A program made the position numbers and the translations under genes. A stretch of 64,000 nucleotides of DNA from Tessaracoccus sp. GTDB taxonomy: Bacteria; Actinomycetota; Actinomycetes; Propionibacteriales; Propionibacteriaceae. Of this stretch, positions 49,535 to 58,629 are shown one piece after another; the first letter of the stretch is position 1; the number at the start of each line of letters is the position of its first letter. The notes under the pieces were generated by a model. That model saw only the letters and a program-made list of their open reading frames with translations, made no database searches and had not been told where the DNA came from. The stretch is from the NCBI RefSeq assembly GCF_016714275.1, contig NZ_JADJNP010000009.1, forward strand, positions 1-64,000, in the 5' to 3' direction.

Positions 49535-50850
49535 TCGGTGATTTCGCCTCCGACCGCTTCATCCTGCGGGACTGGCCCGTCGGGACCGCCGCGCTGACGT
49601 GGTACGTCCGACCGACCGGCGACGACAACAACAACGGCACGACCGCGTTGACGGCGTTCGCGACGCTCGCGCGGGCGCTGCGGGAGGTGCCGCTCTACGG
49701 CAGCAACCGCCCGACGATCATCAACGTCACCGGGATGACGATCGCGGTCGCGGAGTTGCTGCAGCTCGGCGGCGGCGCGCTGGGTGCGACGATCAACACC
49801 TACGCCGCGCCGGTCGTGCCCGACCTGCCGAACCGCCGCCAGGTCCAGCTCGTCGCGGATCTCACCGAGGTCCGGGCGTTCACCGTGACGGCCCAGGCCG
49901 ACGACGGCATCACCGGGCTCGCCACGTTGACGGTTGCGGAGGCGATTGGTCCGAACGAGATCGACGACCTGCTGATGTTGGACGGCAGCGGTCACCTCGG
50001 CCCTGTCGTCGAGTACACGACCGGGGCGGGCCCGAACACGATCTACGTCGCGAGCACGGCGGCGTTCGATGCGGCCGTGAGCGCATACGCGCCCGGCGCG
50101 TCGCTGACCTACGGCGTGACGGCGCAGGGGCTGGACGGCGCGATCCACCTCAACGCGCTCGCGGACTGGTCGTTCCGGGGACTCTCACTCGCGTCGACCG
50201 ATGACGCGAAGCAGGCCGCGATTACGGTCTGGGCGCACCAGCCCGTCGACTTCTACGCCTGCACGCTCAACGGCCTCCACACGGCTGGCGGCGCCGCGCC
50301 CGTGACGCTCTACGGGTGCGTCGTCCGGAACCAGGGGTTGATCGTCGAGGGTGGTGCGAGCCTGCTGTTGCAGAACGTCTTTGGGCGCGGCCTGACGATG
50401 ACTTGCGCACGCGGCCACGCGACGCTCGATCAGGTCGTCTTCGACGCGTGCTCACCGTTCGGCGCTGGTGCGGGCTCGAGCAGCTCGCAGTTCTCGGCGG
50501 AGATCACGCGTGCCGAGGTCCGCAATGGCACCGGCGCGGGCATCAAGTGCCTGTTCGGGACGTGGGCGCTCTCGAACCTGCGCTGCACCGACAACTTCGG
50601 GTCGGGCGTCTACGTGCTGGGCGCCCTCGAGGTCGCGATGACCGCCGTCGTCGGGACCGGCAACGACTACGGCCTCGAGTGCATCCGCAACGCCTCGGTC
50701 ACGACCGACAGCACCACCGCCGTCACCGGCGGCTCGGGCGACGTCTACCTCGGCAACGCCGGCACGTTCGCGTGGGCCGACTTCTCACCGGTGCTGCCCG
50801 AGACCGACATCGAGCAGCTCGTGCGCGTCTTCCACCAAGGCGGGGTCTGA
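49531..50850 (+). CDS. Parallel beta-helix-type fibre protein
   Basis: 439 aa. The DDNNNGTTALTAFATLARAL start is typical of right-handed beta-helix (pectate lyase-like) phage tail proteins, followed by repeated strand-turn units such as TLYGCVVRNQGLIVEGG. Probably a tailspike or fibre; no catalytic motif identified. The ATG overlaps the previous stop. Confidence 0.7.
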   Translation: MIGDFASDRFILRDWPVGTAALTWYVRPTGDDNNNGTTALTAFATLARALREVPLYGSNRPTIINVTGMTIAVAELLQLGGGALGATINTYAAPVVPDLPNRRQVQLVADLTEVRAFTVTAQADDGITGLATLTVAEAIGPNEIDDLLMLDGSGHLGPVVEYTTGAGPNTIYVASTAAFDAAVSAYAPGASLTYGVTAQGLDGAIHLNALADWSFRGLSLASTDDAKQAAITVWAHQPVDFYACTLNGLHTAGGAAPVTLYGCVVRNQGLIVEGGASLLLQNVFGRGLTMTCARGHATLDQVVFDACSPFGAGAGSSSSQFSAEITRAEVRNGTGAGIKCLFGTWALSNLRCTDNFGSGVYVLGALEVAMTAVVGTGNDYGLECIRNASVTTDSTTAVTGGSGDVYLGNAGTFAWADFSPVLPETDIEQLVRVFHQGGV

Positions 50851-50852
50851 GC

Positions 50853-51428
50853 GTGACGGCCTACGCAAGCAGCGGCCATCTGCGCCTTGGGTCCAAGACC
50901 AACGGCGCCGACCTCTACCGCGTCGCGACCGCGCCGAACACGGGCGGCGGCCTCGCCGCGGACCTGGGCTCGCTCGCGCTGGACAACGTCGCGGGCGTCG
51001 TCTACGTCAAGTTCGGTGCCGCCGACACCGACTGGGCTGCGCTGGGCGGCGGTCGGTACACGCCCAACGAGATGTGGGCTCAGCCGGATGTCGCGGCGTC
51101 ACAGACGAACGTGCAGCTCGAGACCAACGTCTCGCAGCTCTTTGCGACCTGGCGTGCGCCGCGCGCAGGCTCGATCGTCGGGCTCGTCACGCGGTTTTCG
51201 GAGGCGATCACCGCGGGCTCGGTGACGCTGACGGTCCGGATCAACGGCACGCCCGGCACGCTCGCGGCGACCAGCGTCGTCGGCACGGGCACGCAGGTGA
51301 CGCAGGCGCCCGGCGTCGACGCCTACGCCGCGGGCGATCTCTTGGACATCGCGATCACCACGACGGGCGCGTTCGCGCCCATCACCACCGACGTGGAGGC
51401 ATACCTCCAAGTGCAGGACGAGGCATGA
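50853..51428 (+). CDS. Fibre-associated structural protein
   Basis: 191 aa with a GTG start. N-terminal repeats (TAYASSGHLRLGSKTNGADL; GVVYVKFGAADTDWAAL) and a C-terminal Ig-like beta-sandwich (ITAGSVTLTVRINGTPGT). Overlaps the next ATG (ATGA). Confidence 0.6.
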   Translation: MTAYASSGHLRLGSKTNGADLYRVATAPNTGGGLAADLGSLALDNVAGVVYVKFGAADTDWAALGGGRYTPNEMWAQPDVAASQTNVQLETNVSQLFATWRAPRAGSIVGLVTRFSEAITAGSVTLTVRINGTPGTLAATSVVGTGTQVTQAPGVDAYAAGDLLDIAITTTGAFAPITTDVEAYLQVQDEA

Positions 51429-52414
51429 GCGCGATCCTCCGCCGCGCCGGCTCGAAGTTGGGCAAGCTGATCGCCCGTGCCGCAGACCCCGCGGTCGTGG
51501 CTGGGCGTGCGCAGATCTACGCGAAGACGGTCTCAGGCGTCGCCCAGTTCTTCGCGATGGCGGGTGACGGGACGGTCACGCAGCTCTCGTCGCCGACGTC
51601 GTCGGCCGTGACCATCAACGAGCTGTGGGGGCCGCGGATCACGCCGCACGCGGCTGACGATGAATTCAATACGAACACGCTTGCCGCGGCGTGGGGCCAG
51701 ACCGGCTTCACCGCGCTCGACTTCACGACGCGGCCGGCGCCCTACGTCAACCCGGTCACCACGAACCGGGCGTCATGGGAGAACCTCAAGGACCCCGACA
51801 ACGCCAGCGTCGCGGCGTTGGCGCAGAACACGTGGCTGCGGACGCAGCCGGCCGCGGGCCTGGGGGGCATTTGGAAGCGGATCGACAGCGCCGCGTTCGG
51901 CGGCTCGACGCCGGCGGCGTTGCTCGCGTGGTGCCGGTTCCGGTTCAGCTGGAAGAACGCGACCGCCCCCGCCGCGGCCGACAGCGACATCGGGCTCTCG
52001 TTCTTCGAGGACACCGGCGCCGGGTTCTCCTTCGCCAAGCACGCGACGGTCAACCTCAACAACACGCAGGAGGGTGCCGTCGCGAGCGTCATCAAGCCGC
52101 TGTTCTGGGGCCGGAACGGCGCGACGATCGCGACGAACTCGGAGGGCACGCGGCAGAACGCGACGACGACGAACCGCAGCGACTACGCGTTCTACTCGGG
52201 GTACTTGGCGCTCCAGAAGCTCAACTCGACCGACTACGCAGCCTGGATCATCGACGACGGTGGTCGGCTCTACATGGGTACCTACACGAACGCGGGCCTC
52301 GCCGGGATCAACGCGGTCGCGATCTGGTTCCGGTGCAACAACGGCGCGGGCGGCGCGACGATGTTCGACATCGACTACATCCGGTTCTACCAGGGGCTGG
52401 ACTGGCTGCCATGA
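51425..52414 (+). CDS. Fibre/baseplate protein with duplicated N-terminal module
   Basis: 329 aa. The first 57 residues (MSAILRRAGSKLGKLIARAAD ... AMAGDGTVTQ) are nearly identical in sequence to the start of the next protein. The rest is a beta-sandwich (lectin-like pattern, RFYQGLDWLP end). Probably a virion attachment module followed by a variable receptor domain. Confidence 0.7.
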   Translation: MSAILRRAGSKLGKLIARAADPAVVAGRAQIYAKTVSGVAQFFAMAGDGTVTQLSSPTSSAVTINELWGPRITPHAADDEFNTNTLAAAWGQTGFTALDFTTRPAPYVNPVTTNRASWENLKDPDNASVAALAQNTWLRTQPAAGLGGIWKRIDSAAFGGSTPAALLAWCRFRFSWKNATAPAAADSDIGLSFFEDTGAGFSFAKHATVNLNNTQEGAVASVIKPLFWGRNGATIATNSEGTRQNATTTNRSDYAFYSGYLALQKLNSTDYAAWIIDDGGRLYMGTYTNAGLAGINAVAIWFRCNNGAGGATMFDIDYIRFYQGLDWLP

Positions 52415-53115
52415 GCGCGATCCTTCGTCGTGCCGGCTCGAAGCTGGGCAAGCTGATCGCGCGCGCCGCGGACCCCGGCGTCGCCTCGGGTCAGGCGCAG
52501 ATCTACGCGAAGTCGGTCTCGGGTGTCGCGCAGTTCTTCGCCATGGCGGGTGACGGCACGGTGACGCAGGTCTCGTCGCCATCGGTCGCACCGCCCGTCT
52601 ACCCGCGCTACCCGATCCCGACCTTCACGACCTCGACCAGCTCGTTCAAGACGCTGATCAACACCGAGGCGTACGCCAACTATTTCGGCAAGGCTGGACA
52701 GGCGATCACGCAGGTCACGGTGCGCTTCCAGGTGACGACCGCCGGCGCGGGCCTCACCTGGGCTGAGGTCGCGATCGCGAAGGGCACGCCCGTGAACGGC
52801 GCGGGCACGAACCTGACCGTCGTCGGGTACGCGAACGTCGCCGCCGTGTTCAACTCGCTGGGCGCCAAGAGCGTCGCGATCCCGCTGACGACGCCGCTGG
52901 TCGCCGGCGATGACCTCTGGCTCATCATCGCGCAGTCCGCGACCGTGACGAACATCGGCCTCTGGGCGTCGCAGATCGGCGACCAGACGCAGGGCGGCAC
53001 GATCCTCCAGAACGGCGCGTCGTTCCGCCCCAGCACGAACGTCGGCGTCGCGACCGCCTTCACGCTCTCGGGGACCGCCGTGCCGGCATTCGTCGCGCAG
53101 GTCTGGCCCGCCTGA
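52411..53115 (+). CDS. Fibre/baseplate protein with duplicated N-terminal module
   Basis: 234 aa. Same N-terminal module as 51425, only a few substitutions (AADPGVASGQAQ instead of AADPAVVAGRAQ). A different C-terminal beta-domain follows. ATG overlaps the previous stop. Confidence 0.7.
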   Translation: MSAILRRAGSKLGKLIARAADPGVASGQAQIYAKSVSGVAQFFAMAGDGTVTQVSSPSVAPPVYPRYPIPTFTTSTSSFKTLINTEAYANYFGKAGQAITQVTVRFQVTTAGAGLTWAEVAIAKGTPVNGAGTNLTVVGYANVAAVFNSLGAKSVAIPLTTPLVAGDDLWLIIAQSATVTNIGLWASQIGDQTQGGTILQNGASFRPSTNVGVATAFTLSGTAVPAFVAQVWPA

Positions 53116-53137
53116 CGGACTGGCGTACTATCGTGCG

Positions 53138-53443
53138 ATGAAGCCTCAGCTTGATCAAGCCGTCATCTACGTCGCGGCCAGCGGCGAACGCGCCGCGGTC
53201 ATCAGCCGCGTCGTCCTGACGCGCGTCGCCGACTTCACCGTCGCCGTGGCGCGCGGTCAGCATACGCTCGTCTGGACACGCCCGGCGGCGGCGTCGACTG
53301 ACGAGGCAGACTACGACGTCTTCCTGACGATCTTCGACCACACGGCGGGCGCCGCGTCCGTGTCGCAGCCGTTGACGGCGATCCCGTACGACGGTGGCGC
53401 GTCGCCCGCCACCAACACCTGGCGCTGGCCTACCCGGAGCTAA
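53138..53443 (+). CDS. Small beta-rich protein
   Basis: 101 aa. TACTAT ends 6 nt before the ATG. MKPQLDQAVIYVAASGERAA then alternating strands; possibly a small virion or adaptor protein. Function unknown. Confidence 0.55.
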   Translation: MKPQLDQAVIYVAASGERAAVISRVVLTRVADFTVAVARGQHTLVWTRPAAASTDEADYDVFLTIFDHTAGAASVSQPLTAIPYDGGASPATNTWRWPTRS

Positions 53444-53446
53444 CCG

Positions 53447-53632
53447 ATGACGCGCTCGACGTTTCGTGCTGAACGCCTCCACCGCCTCCGCCGTCGCGCG
53501 GCCCACCTCGGGTTGGCGCTGCCGCCCGAGGTCGTCGACGACGATGTCGCGGCCGCAGACCCAGACGTCGACGCCGGCGAGTCCCGCGTCGACCCTGACT
53601 CGGTCAGCGCCGAAGACGTCGGCGGCCGTTAG
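53447..53632 (+). CDS. Small acidic-tailed protein
   Basis: 61 aa. A basic helix (RSTFRAERLHRLRRRAAHLG) is followed by a strongly acidic Asp/Val tail. Ends 4 bp into the thyX stop on the other strand. Confidence 0.5.
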   Translation: MTRSTFRAERLHRLRRRAAHLGLALPPEVVDDDVAAADPDVDAGESRVDPDSVSAEDVGGR

Positions 53633-54312
53633 GCCGGCTGCAGCGCACCTTCCCAGGCGGCGATCGCCGTCGGGAAGTGCGGCCGGGCCAGGTCGAGCAT
53701 CGCCTTGGCGTAGACGCGGATCTCGTACTGCGCGTGCGGATCCAGGCGGAGCTTGCACATGTGCAGGAAGTTGTGGAGGTCGGTCTGCCAGTACCACTCG
53801 GTGTACGTCCCGAGCGGCAGCACCGTCCGCGCTAGCTCCTTGGCGAGGCCCTCGGTGAGCAGCCGCTCGTAGTTCATGAAGGCGTCGTGGCCGGCACCCT
53901 GGATGATCGCCCGGACGGCCGCGGGGTTGTCGACGATCGCGTCGGCCGAGCCCTGCTTGTTCGTCGTCGACTGGCGCTGGCAGCGCTCGACGTCGGGGAT
54001 GTAGAACTCGTCAGTCGCCGTGACGTACCGCAGCGACAGCTCGTTGATCGACGCCGTCCGGTGACGGACGAGCTGGCGCGCGACGAAGATCGGCATCTTC
54101 ATGTAGAATCGGAGCTGACAGAACTCGAGCGGCGTCGTGTGCTTGTGGGTGACGAGGTAGCGCGTGAGCTTGGCGTCGTCCTCGACGGAGCGCGCCGCGC
54201 CGGCGTTGCGGTACGACGTCCGAGCGCAGCGCGCCGCGGTCTGGTCGTCGCCCATGACGTCGACGAGCGCGACGTAGCCGTGGTTCAAGACGGGGATCTC
54301 GGTGGGGGTCAT
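53629..54312 (-). CDS. thyX: Flavin-dependent thymidylate synthase
   Basis: 227 aa from ATG 54312. The ThyX motif RHRTASINELSLRY (about residues 83-96) is complete, and the FAD/dUMP-binding parts (HTTPLEFCQLRFYM; LRLDPHAQYEIRVYA) are present. Makes dTMP from dUMP with NADPH and methylene-THF. The start is set by its promoter, 7 nt upstream, and not by an earlier in-frame ATG. Confidence 0.95.
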   Translation of the reverse strand: MTPTEIPVLNHGYVALVDVMGDDQTAARCARTSYRNAGAARSVEDDAKLTRYLVTHKHTTPLEFCQLRFYMKMPIFVARQLVRHRTASINELSLRYVTATDEFYIPDVERCQRQSTTNKQGSADAIVDNPAAVRAIIQGAGHDAFMNYERLLTEGLAKELARTVLPLGTYTEWYWQTDLHNFLHMCKLRLDPHAQYEIRVYAKAMLDLARPHFPTAIAAWEGALQPA

Positions 54313-54319
54313 CGGGGTG

Positions 54320-54341
54320 ATGATACGTGCGACCCCTGACA
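54320..54341 (-). promoter_or_regulatory. TGTCAG-N10-TATCAT promoter of thyX
   Basis: Minus-strand TGTCAG (54336-54341), 10 nt, TATCAT (54320-54325), then 7 nt to the ATG at 54312. Confidence 0.65.
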
Positions 54342-54346
54342 CGAGG

Positions 54347-54544
54347 TCAGAGCGTGAGCAGGGCTACCGCGTCGCGGATCGGGTCTGTCGCGGCGCTCGC
54401 GCCACAGTTGCATGGCGCATAGCTCTCCGGGTCTTCGATAGGACACGCCACGCTGTGCGCGCGGGTGGGCACGCGCTTCAGCGCCGCACGGGCAAGCGCG
54501 ATCTTCTCGATCAACTGTTCGTACGTGTACTTGGCCTGCAGCAT
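54347..54544 (-). CDS. Small hypothetical protein
   Basis: 65 aa: a helix (YEQLIEKIALARAALKRV) and a CNCGA-containing second half. 8 bp after the 54553 gene, same direction. Confidence 0.5.
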   Translation of the reverse strand: MLQAKYTYEQLIEKIALARAALKRVPTRAHSVACPIEDPESYAPCNCGASAATDPIRDAVALLTL

Positions 54545-54552
54545 GGTTCCCT

Positions 54553-54921
54553 TCAGCGTGGAGCCGCCTCGTCACGGCGTTCGTCCGTCCGGCCGTTCTC
54601 GACGAGGAACGCGACGAGCGCGTCGTCGGCGTATTTGGTTAGCGTCGCCAGCATCGCCATGACGGCCTGGAATGCCGCCCCGGCTGTCCGGTACGGCGCC
54701 CATTGCCAGCCGCCGTAGACGCTGATCTCCCACGCGTCGTTGTCGGTCTTGGCGATGTCGCCGAGCCCTACGCACGGGTCTGTCCAGCAGCCAGCGGGTG
54801 ACCCGAGCGCATAGTGCTCGGCGTTGTGTCGGACCCAGCCCGGCAGCTGGACGACGACGCCACCACACGCGCACGTCGTCATCACCTCGATCCGATCACA
54901 CGTCGTGCAGACGGCGATCAC
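54553..54921 (-). CDS. Hypothetical zinc-ribbon-like protein
   Basis: 122 aa from GTG 54921, which overlaps the preceding stop (GTGA). CTTC...CACGG at the N-terminus looks like a zinc ribbon; the rest is helical with Trp-rich turn (VYGGWQWAPY). Function unknown. Confidence 0.55.
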   Translation of the reverse strand: MIAVCTTCDRIEVMTTCACGGVVVQLPGWVRHNAEHYALGSPAGCWTDPCVGLGDIAKTDNDAWEISVYGGWQWAPYRTAGAAFQAVMAMLATLTKYADDALVAFLVENGRTDERRDEAAPR

Positions 54922-55262
54922 GGGCACACCTGGACTTCGGTTCGGTGGGTCAGGGGCCGCGCCGCGACCCAGTCACCGTACAGCTTGCCGTCGACCTTGA
55001 CCTTCGCGCGGTACTGCTGGATGAACAGCCCGAGCACGGCGTGGAGGCCCTGCGCGGCGGCCAAGGCGCCCTCGTCGGCAAGCTGCGTAGCATCGCTACG
55101 CATCCTGACGGCTGCGCCCGGATCGGCGCACCGGAACGCGTAGATCTCAGCGGTGTCGGTGCCGTAGCCGTTGCGCCCGTAGTAGGCAGCCACGAGGTCG
55201 CCCCAGATCATCAGCAGGTCGAGCGTGTTGATACGGAGGAGCGGTGTCGGGTCGATCGCCAT
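54918..55262 (-). CDS. Hypothetical protein
   Basis: 114 aa (MAIDPTPLLRINTLDLLMIW). Helical with a YYGRNGYGTDTAEIYAFR segment and basic C-terminus. Own promoter of the TGTCAG-N10 type just upstream. Confidence 0.6.
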   Translation of the reverse strand: MAIDPTPLLRINTLDLLMIWGDLVAAYYGRNGYGTDTAEIYAFRCADPGAAVRMRSDATQLADEGALAAAQGLHAVLGLFIQQYRAKVKVDGKLYGDWVAARPLTHRTEVQVCP

Positions 55263-55374
55263 GTGCGGAGCATACGTCGCCACCCTGACAGCGCGCGGCC
55301 TGGCGATCGTCGAGCCACAGGATTCCCGTGAAGACGATGAGCACGACGCCGATGTACCACCGAGACCTGTCCAT
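55147..55374 (-). CDS. Possible small membrane protein
   Basis: 75 aa from ATG 55374; TACCAT ends 7 nt upstream. MDRSRWYIGVVLIVFTGILW gives one membrane segment. The second half overlaps the 54918 gene in another frame and may be mis-read. Confidence 0.4.
   Translation of the reverse strand: MDRSRWYIGVVLIVFTGILWLDDRQAARCQGGDVCSAHGDRPDTAPPYQHARPADDLGRPRGCLLRAQRLRHRHR
55269..55290 (-). promoter_or_regulatory. TGTCAG-N10-TATGCT promoter
   Basis: Minus-strand TGTCAG (55285-55290), 10 nt, TATGCT (55269-55274), then 6 nt to the ATG at 55262. Confidence 0.6.
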
Positions 55375-55437
55375 CGTTCGCATGGTAGCACGATTCGCGT
55401 TTGCAACTACACCCAGCGACGTGCTAACAGACGGGTC

Positions 55438-56874
55438 GTGCGCATCCACAACATCAAGGCCGGCTTCTCGACCAACTCGTCCTCGTCACACTCGCTGCTG
55501 TTCTTCGCGCCCGACACGGTCCCGGCCGACGACCTCGACGGCGTCGACGGCGACAGCACCTACGGGTGGTCGGACTTCACGCTCGCATCACCCGACGCCA
55601 AGATGGCGTACCTCGGCGCGCAGATCATGTTGAGCTTGCGGGACAGCGTCGGCGAGACGCTCGCGGCACGGCTCGCGTCGCAGATCGTCGGTGCGCCGGT
55701 CGCGGCAGACGGGTACGTCGACCACCAGTCGGCGTGGGTCTTGCCGATGGCGTGGGACGGGCGTGGTCCTGACTTGGCATTCCTCACCGAGCTAGCCGCA
55801 ATGCTACGGCGAGACGGCGTCGTCGTGATCGGGGGCAACGACAACATCACGGGCGAGTACGCCGGCCACCCGTTGCTCGGCGCCGGACCGCGGATCAGCG
55901 CAAAGCTACCGACCGAGGGCCCGGGGCGACCCGACAGCCGCCCCGTCGCGCGGCGCGATCCGTCCGGCTACTGGACGCTGTACTACCGCGCGACGGGCGG
56001 CCGGATCCGGCTGTCGCTTGACCTGACGACACAAGCGGCGACGCCAACCAAGGCCGCGGCGCCGGACTTGGTCGACCTCAAGATCACCGACTACTGCCCG
56101 TTCGACTGCCCGATGTGCTACCAGGATTCAACGCGGACGGGCCGTCACGCGGACTACGCACAGGTTCAGCATACGCTACGGATGCTCGGCGACCTGCGCG
56201 TCTTCGAGGTGGCGATTGGCGGTGGCGAGCCGACGCTCCACCCCAAGTTCGCCGAGATCGTCGACGCCGCCGCCATGGCCCACGTCGTCCCGAACTTCAC
56301 GACCAAGAACGTTCCCTACGTCAGCTCGACAGTCGGTGCCGCCGTCATCGAGAAGTGTGGCGGTTTTGCCGTCTCGGTCGGTCGGGGAGACGACGTCCGG
56401 CAGCTCGCAGCGCACGTCACGGGGGCAGCGCGAGAAAAGCTGACGGTCCAGCACATCGTCGGGATGGAGGCATTTCGGACACAAGGCGTCATCACGGCGT
56501 GCGCGGCAGCGCAGATCCCACTCACGCTGCTCGGGTACAAGTACACCGGCCGTGGTGCCATGCATGCTAAGTCGCTGCAGCGCAACCCACGGCCCGACGG
56601 CTGGATCGACGACGTCAAATACGTCCTGGCAGATCAGGGCCGGTGGAGCAGCTTCAAGGTCGCCGTCGATACGGTCCTCGCCGACAAGTTCTACGACCGG
56701 CTGATCGACGAGGGCGTACCGGAGTGGTGCCTGACGCGCAAGGACGGGCAGTTCAGCGCCTACGTCGATGCGGTCACTGGGCGCGTCCATCCGTCTTCGT
56801 ACGAGGACCACCCGGGTGTTGAGTTCGTCGACGCTACGACGTTCACGGCAGCCTACCAGGGGTTCGCTGTCTGA
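55438..56874 (+). CDS. Radical SAM protein
   Basis: 478 aa with GTG start; TAACAG ends 7 nt upstream. The N-terminus AGFSTNSSSSHSLLFF is a phrase I associate with several phage proteins. The radical SAM cluster motif CPFDCPMC is near residue 220, and GGGEPTLHPKF near 260 is the SAM-contact motif. No auxiliary Fe-S Cys cluster (SPASM) stands out. The substrate is unknown; a peptide or base modification is possible. Confidence 0.8.
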   Translation: MRIHNIKAGFSTNSSSSHSLLFFAPDTVPADDLDGVDGDSTYGWSDFTLASPDAKMAYLGAQIMLSLRDSVGETLAARLASQIVGAPVAADGYVDHQSAWVLPMAWDGRGPDLAFLTELAAMLRRDGVVVIGGNDNITGEYAGHPLLGAGPRISAKLPTEGPGRPDSRPVARRDPSGYWTLYYRATGGRIRLSLDLTTQAATPTKAAAPDLVDLKITDYCPFDCPMCYQDSTRTGRHADYAQVQHTLRMLGDLRVFEVAIGGGEPTLHPKFAEIVDAAAMAHVVPNFTTKNVPYVSSTVGAAVIEKCGGFAVSVGRGDDVRQLAAHVTGAAREKLTVQHIVGMEAFRTQGVITACAAAQIPLTLLGYKYTGRGAMHAKSLQRNPRPDGWIDDVKYVLADQGRWSSFKVAVDTVLADKFYDRLIDEGVPEWCLTRKDGQFSAYVDAVTGRVHPSSYEDHPGVEFVDATTFTAAYQGFAV

Positions 56875-56904
56875 CACCGCGCCCGCTGTGATAGCCTCCG
56901 AAGC

Positions 56905-58629
56905 ATGGACCCGCGCGGCCGCCGCATCCTCGTCTTCGGAGACAGCCTGACCCACCGGGGTGCCCGGACCGCCCCCGATGGCGTCCCGGCGTTGCCGCTG
57001 GCGAACCGGACGGGGACGCCCGGCGACCTGCTGGCGAGCTACCTCCTGACGGCCGGCGCGGCCGCGGTCCGCGTCAACGGGCGCGTCAGCCGGAGCGCCA
57101 TCAACCTGTGGAAGGGCAACAACGGTGAGAACGGGGCGGCGGTCGTTGCCGCCGAGGCCGGCGCGCGGCCAGACCTCGTGATCATCATGCTCGGGACGAA
57201 CGACCTGGGCATGGGCGCGGCCGCCGACGCCGCGGCCTTCCAGCGGTTGCGCGACGCCTTCGCAGGCTACGGCGCCGAGGTCGTGGCGATCGGGCCACCG
57301 GCCTTCGCCCGCGCAGACCTGAACGCCAAGGCCGTGACGGTCTACCAGACGCTGGCACGGGTCTTCGGTGCGGATAACGTGATCGACGCCCGCCCGTTGT
57401 CGGCTGACGTCATCACGACCGTCCAGGGGCGCGCCGGCGATGGCATCCACTTCGCCAGCAGCGGCGCAAGCAAGGTCGCGGCGCGGCTCGCCCAGGCTGT
57501 GCTTGCGCGGCCGGGGCGTGTCGCCGCAGGCGGCGCTGCGGTCGTGGCGTCGACGCCATCGCCGTGGTGGGCTGCTGTCGGCGCTGCCCTGGCGGCGGCC
57601 ACGATCGGCGGCGCGGTGCTGGTCAAGCGCCGGCGGCGTAGCCTCGGCGCCGTGACGGTCGACGCCGACGAGGTGCCGGCGAAGTACCGTGACGAGGTCG
57701 TCGCGGCGGCAGCCCGTGCCGAGCGCGCCGGCGCCGACGGTCCGCTCGAGTACGTCGGCATGGGCGGCGAGGGCGTCGTCTTTTGCGACAGCGCCGGGCG
57801 GGCGTACAAGGTCGGGCGGTGGCGTGGCCCTGACGCGTCGACGCTTGCCGACGAAGCCGCCTTCCTCAAGAAGGCCGGGCAGATCCCGACGATCAAGCAG
57901 CACGTCGCGAAGTTCTACGCGTACGACGCGACCAACGACGTCATCGTGCGTGAGTGCGTCCGCCCGAAGGGCGAGCGCGGCAAGTACGCACGGCGGAACA
58001 TGCCGAGCGACAGCGATGCGTGGGACATGGCTGACCGGATCGGCAAGGTGATGCGGCCTTACGGCTTCACGGCGCCCGAGCGCAAGCCCGACAGCTTCGT
58101 CCACGTCAGCGGTCGCGGGCTCGTGCTCGTCGACGCCGGCTTCGCGCTCAAGCGTGGCCACGAGCTGGTCAAGGAGGCCCTGGACGTCGCCAACGAACGA
58201 CGCCCCGTGACGAAGCGACGCGCACAAGACCTCGTCTGGGCACTCGCGGCCGAACGCGGTGACAGCATCCCAGCGAAGGTCGCCGATCCGCTGATCGCGC
58301 GGCTGCGGGCACAGACGCCCGGCCTCGACGGCGTGACCAAGGTGATCTCGCAGCCGTGGCTCGACGTCGACGACGACATGGAGGTCGCGGAGTGGCGCGT
58401 CACCGACGAGGCCGACATCGACGGCGTCGAGCTGCGGAACAACATGGACCCGACGAAGACCGTGCTCGCGCACCGCTCGACGAAGCAGCGTGGCTGGCAA
58501 GCCACGTGGTTCGACGCCCTGGGCCCCGCCAGCGACGTGATCCGGCCGACGCTCGTGGTGGCGCTCGAGGACCAGGCACCGGCGTCGGCGTACGACGTGG
58601 TCGCGGTCCACCTGCGGAGTCAGCGTTAG
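56905..58629 (+). CDS. SGNH hydrolase - membrane segment - kinase-like fusion
   Basis: 574 aa. Residues 1-200: SGNH/GDSL hydrolase with FGDSLTHRG, GTNDLG and DGIHFASSG. Residues about 213-235: membrane segment (WWAAVGAALAAATIGGAVLV) then KRRRR. Residues 250-430: a protein-kinase-like N-lobe (LEYVGMGGEGVVFCDS, YKVGR, EAAFLKK), though the usual HRD/DFG motifs are not clear. Residues 480-574: a module also found alone at 47828. TAGCCT ends 7 nt before the ATG. Confidence 0.65.
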   Translation: MDPRGRRILVFGDSLTHRGARTAPDGVPALPLANRTGTPGDLLASYLLTAGAAAVRVNGRVSRSAINLWKGNNGENGAAVVAAEAGARPDLVIIMLGTNDLGMGAAADAAAFQRLRDAFAGYGAEVVAIGPPAFARADLNAKAVTVYQTLARVFGADNVIDARPLSADVITTVQGRAGDGIHFASSGASKVAARLAQAVLARPGRVAAGGAAVVASTPSPWWAAVGAALAAATIGGAVLVKRRRRSLGAVTVDADEVPAKYRDEVVAAAARAERAGADGPLEYVGMGGEGVVFCDSAGRAYKVGRWRGPDASTLADEAAFLKKAGQIPTIKQHVAKFYAYDATNDVIVRECVRPKGERGKYARRNMPSDSDAWDMADRIGKVMRPYGFTAPERKPDSFVHVSGRGLVLVDAGFALKRGHELVKEALDVANERRPVTKRRAQDLVWALAAERGDSIPAKVADPLIARLRAQTPGLDGVTKVISQPWLDVDDDMEVAEWRVTDEADIDGVELRNNMDPTKTVLAHRSTKQRGWQATWFDALGPASDVIRPTLVVALEDQAPASAYDVVAVHLRSQR

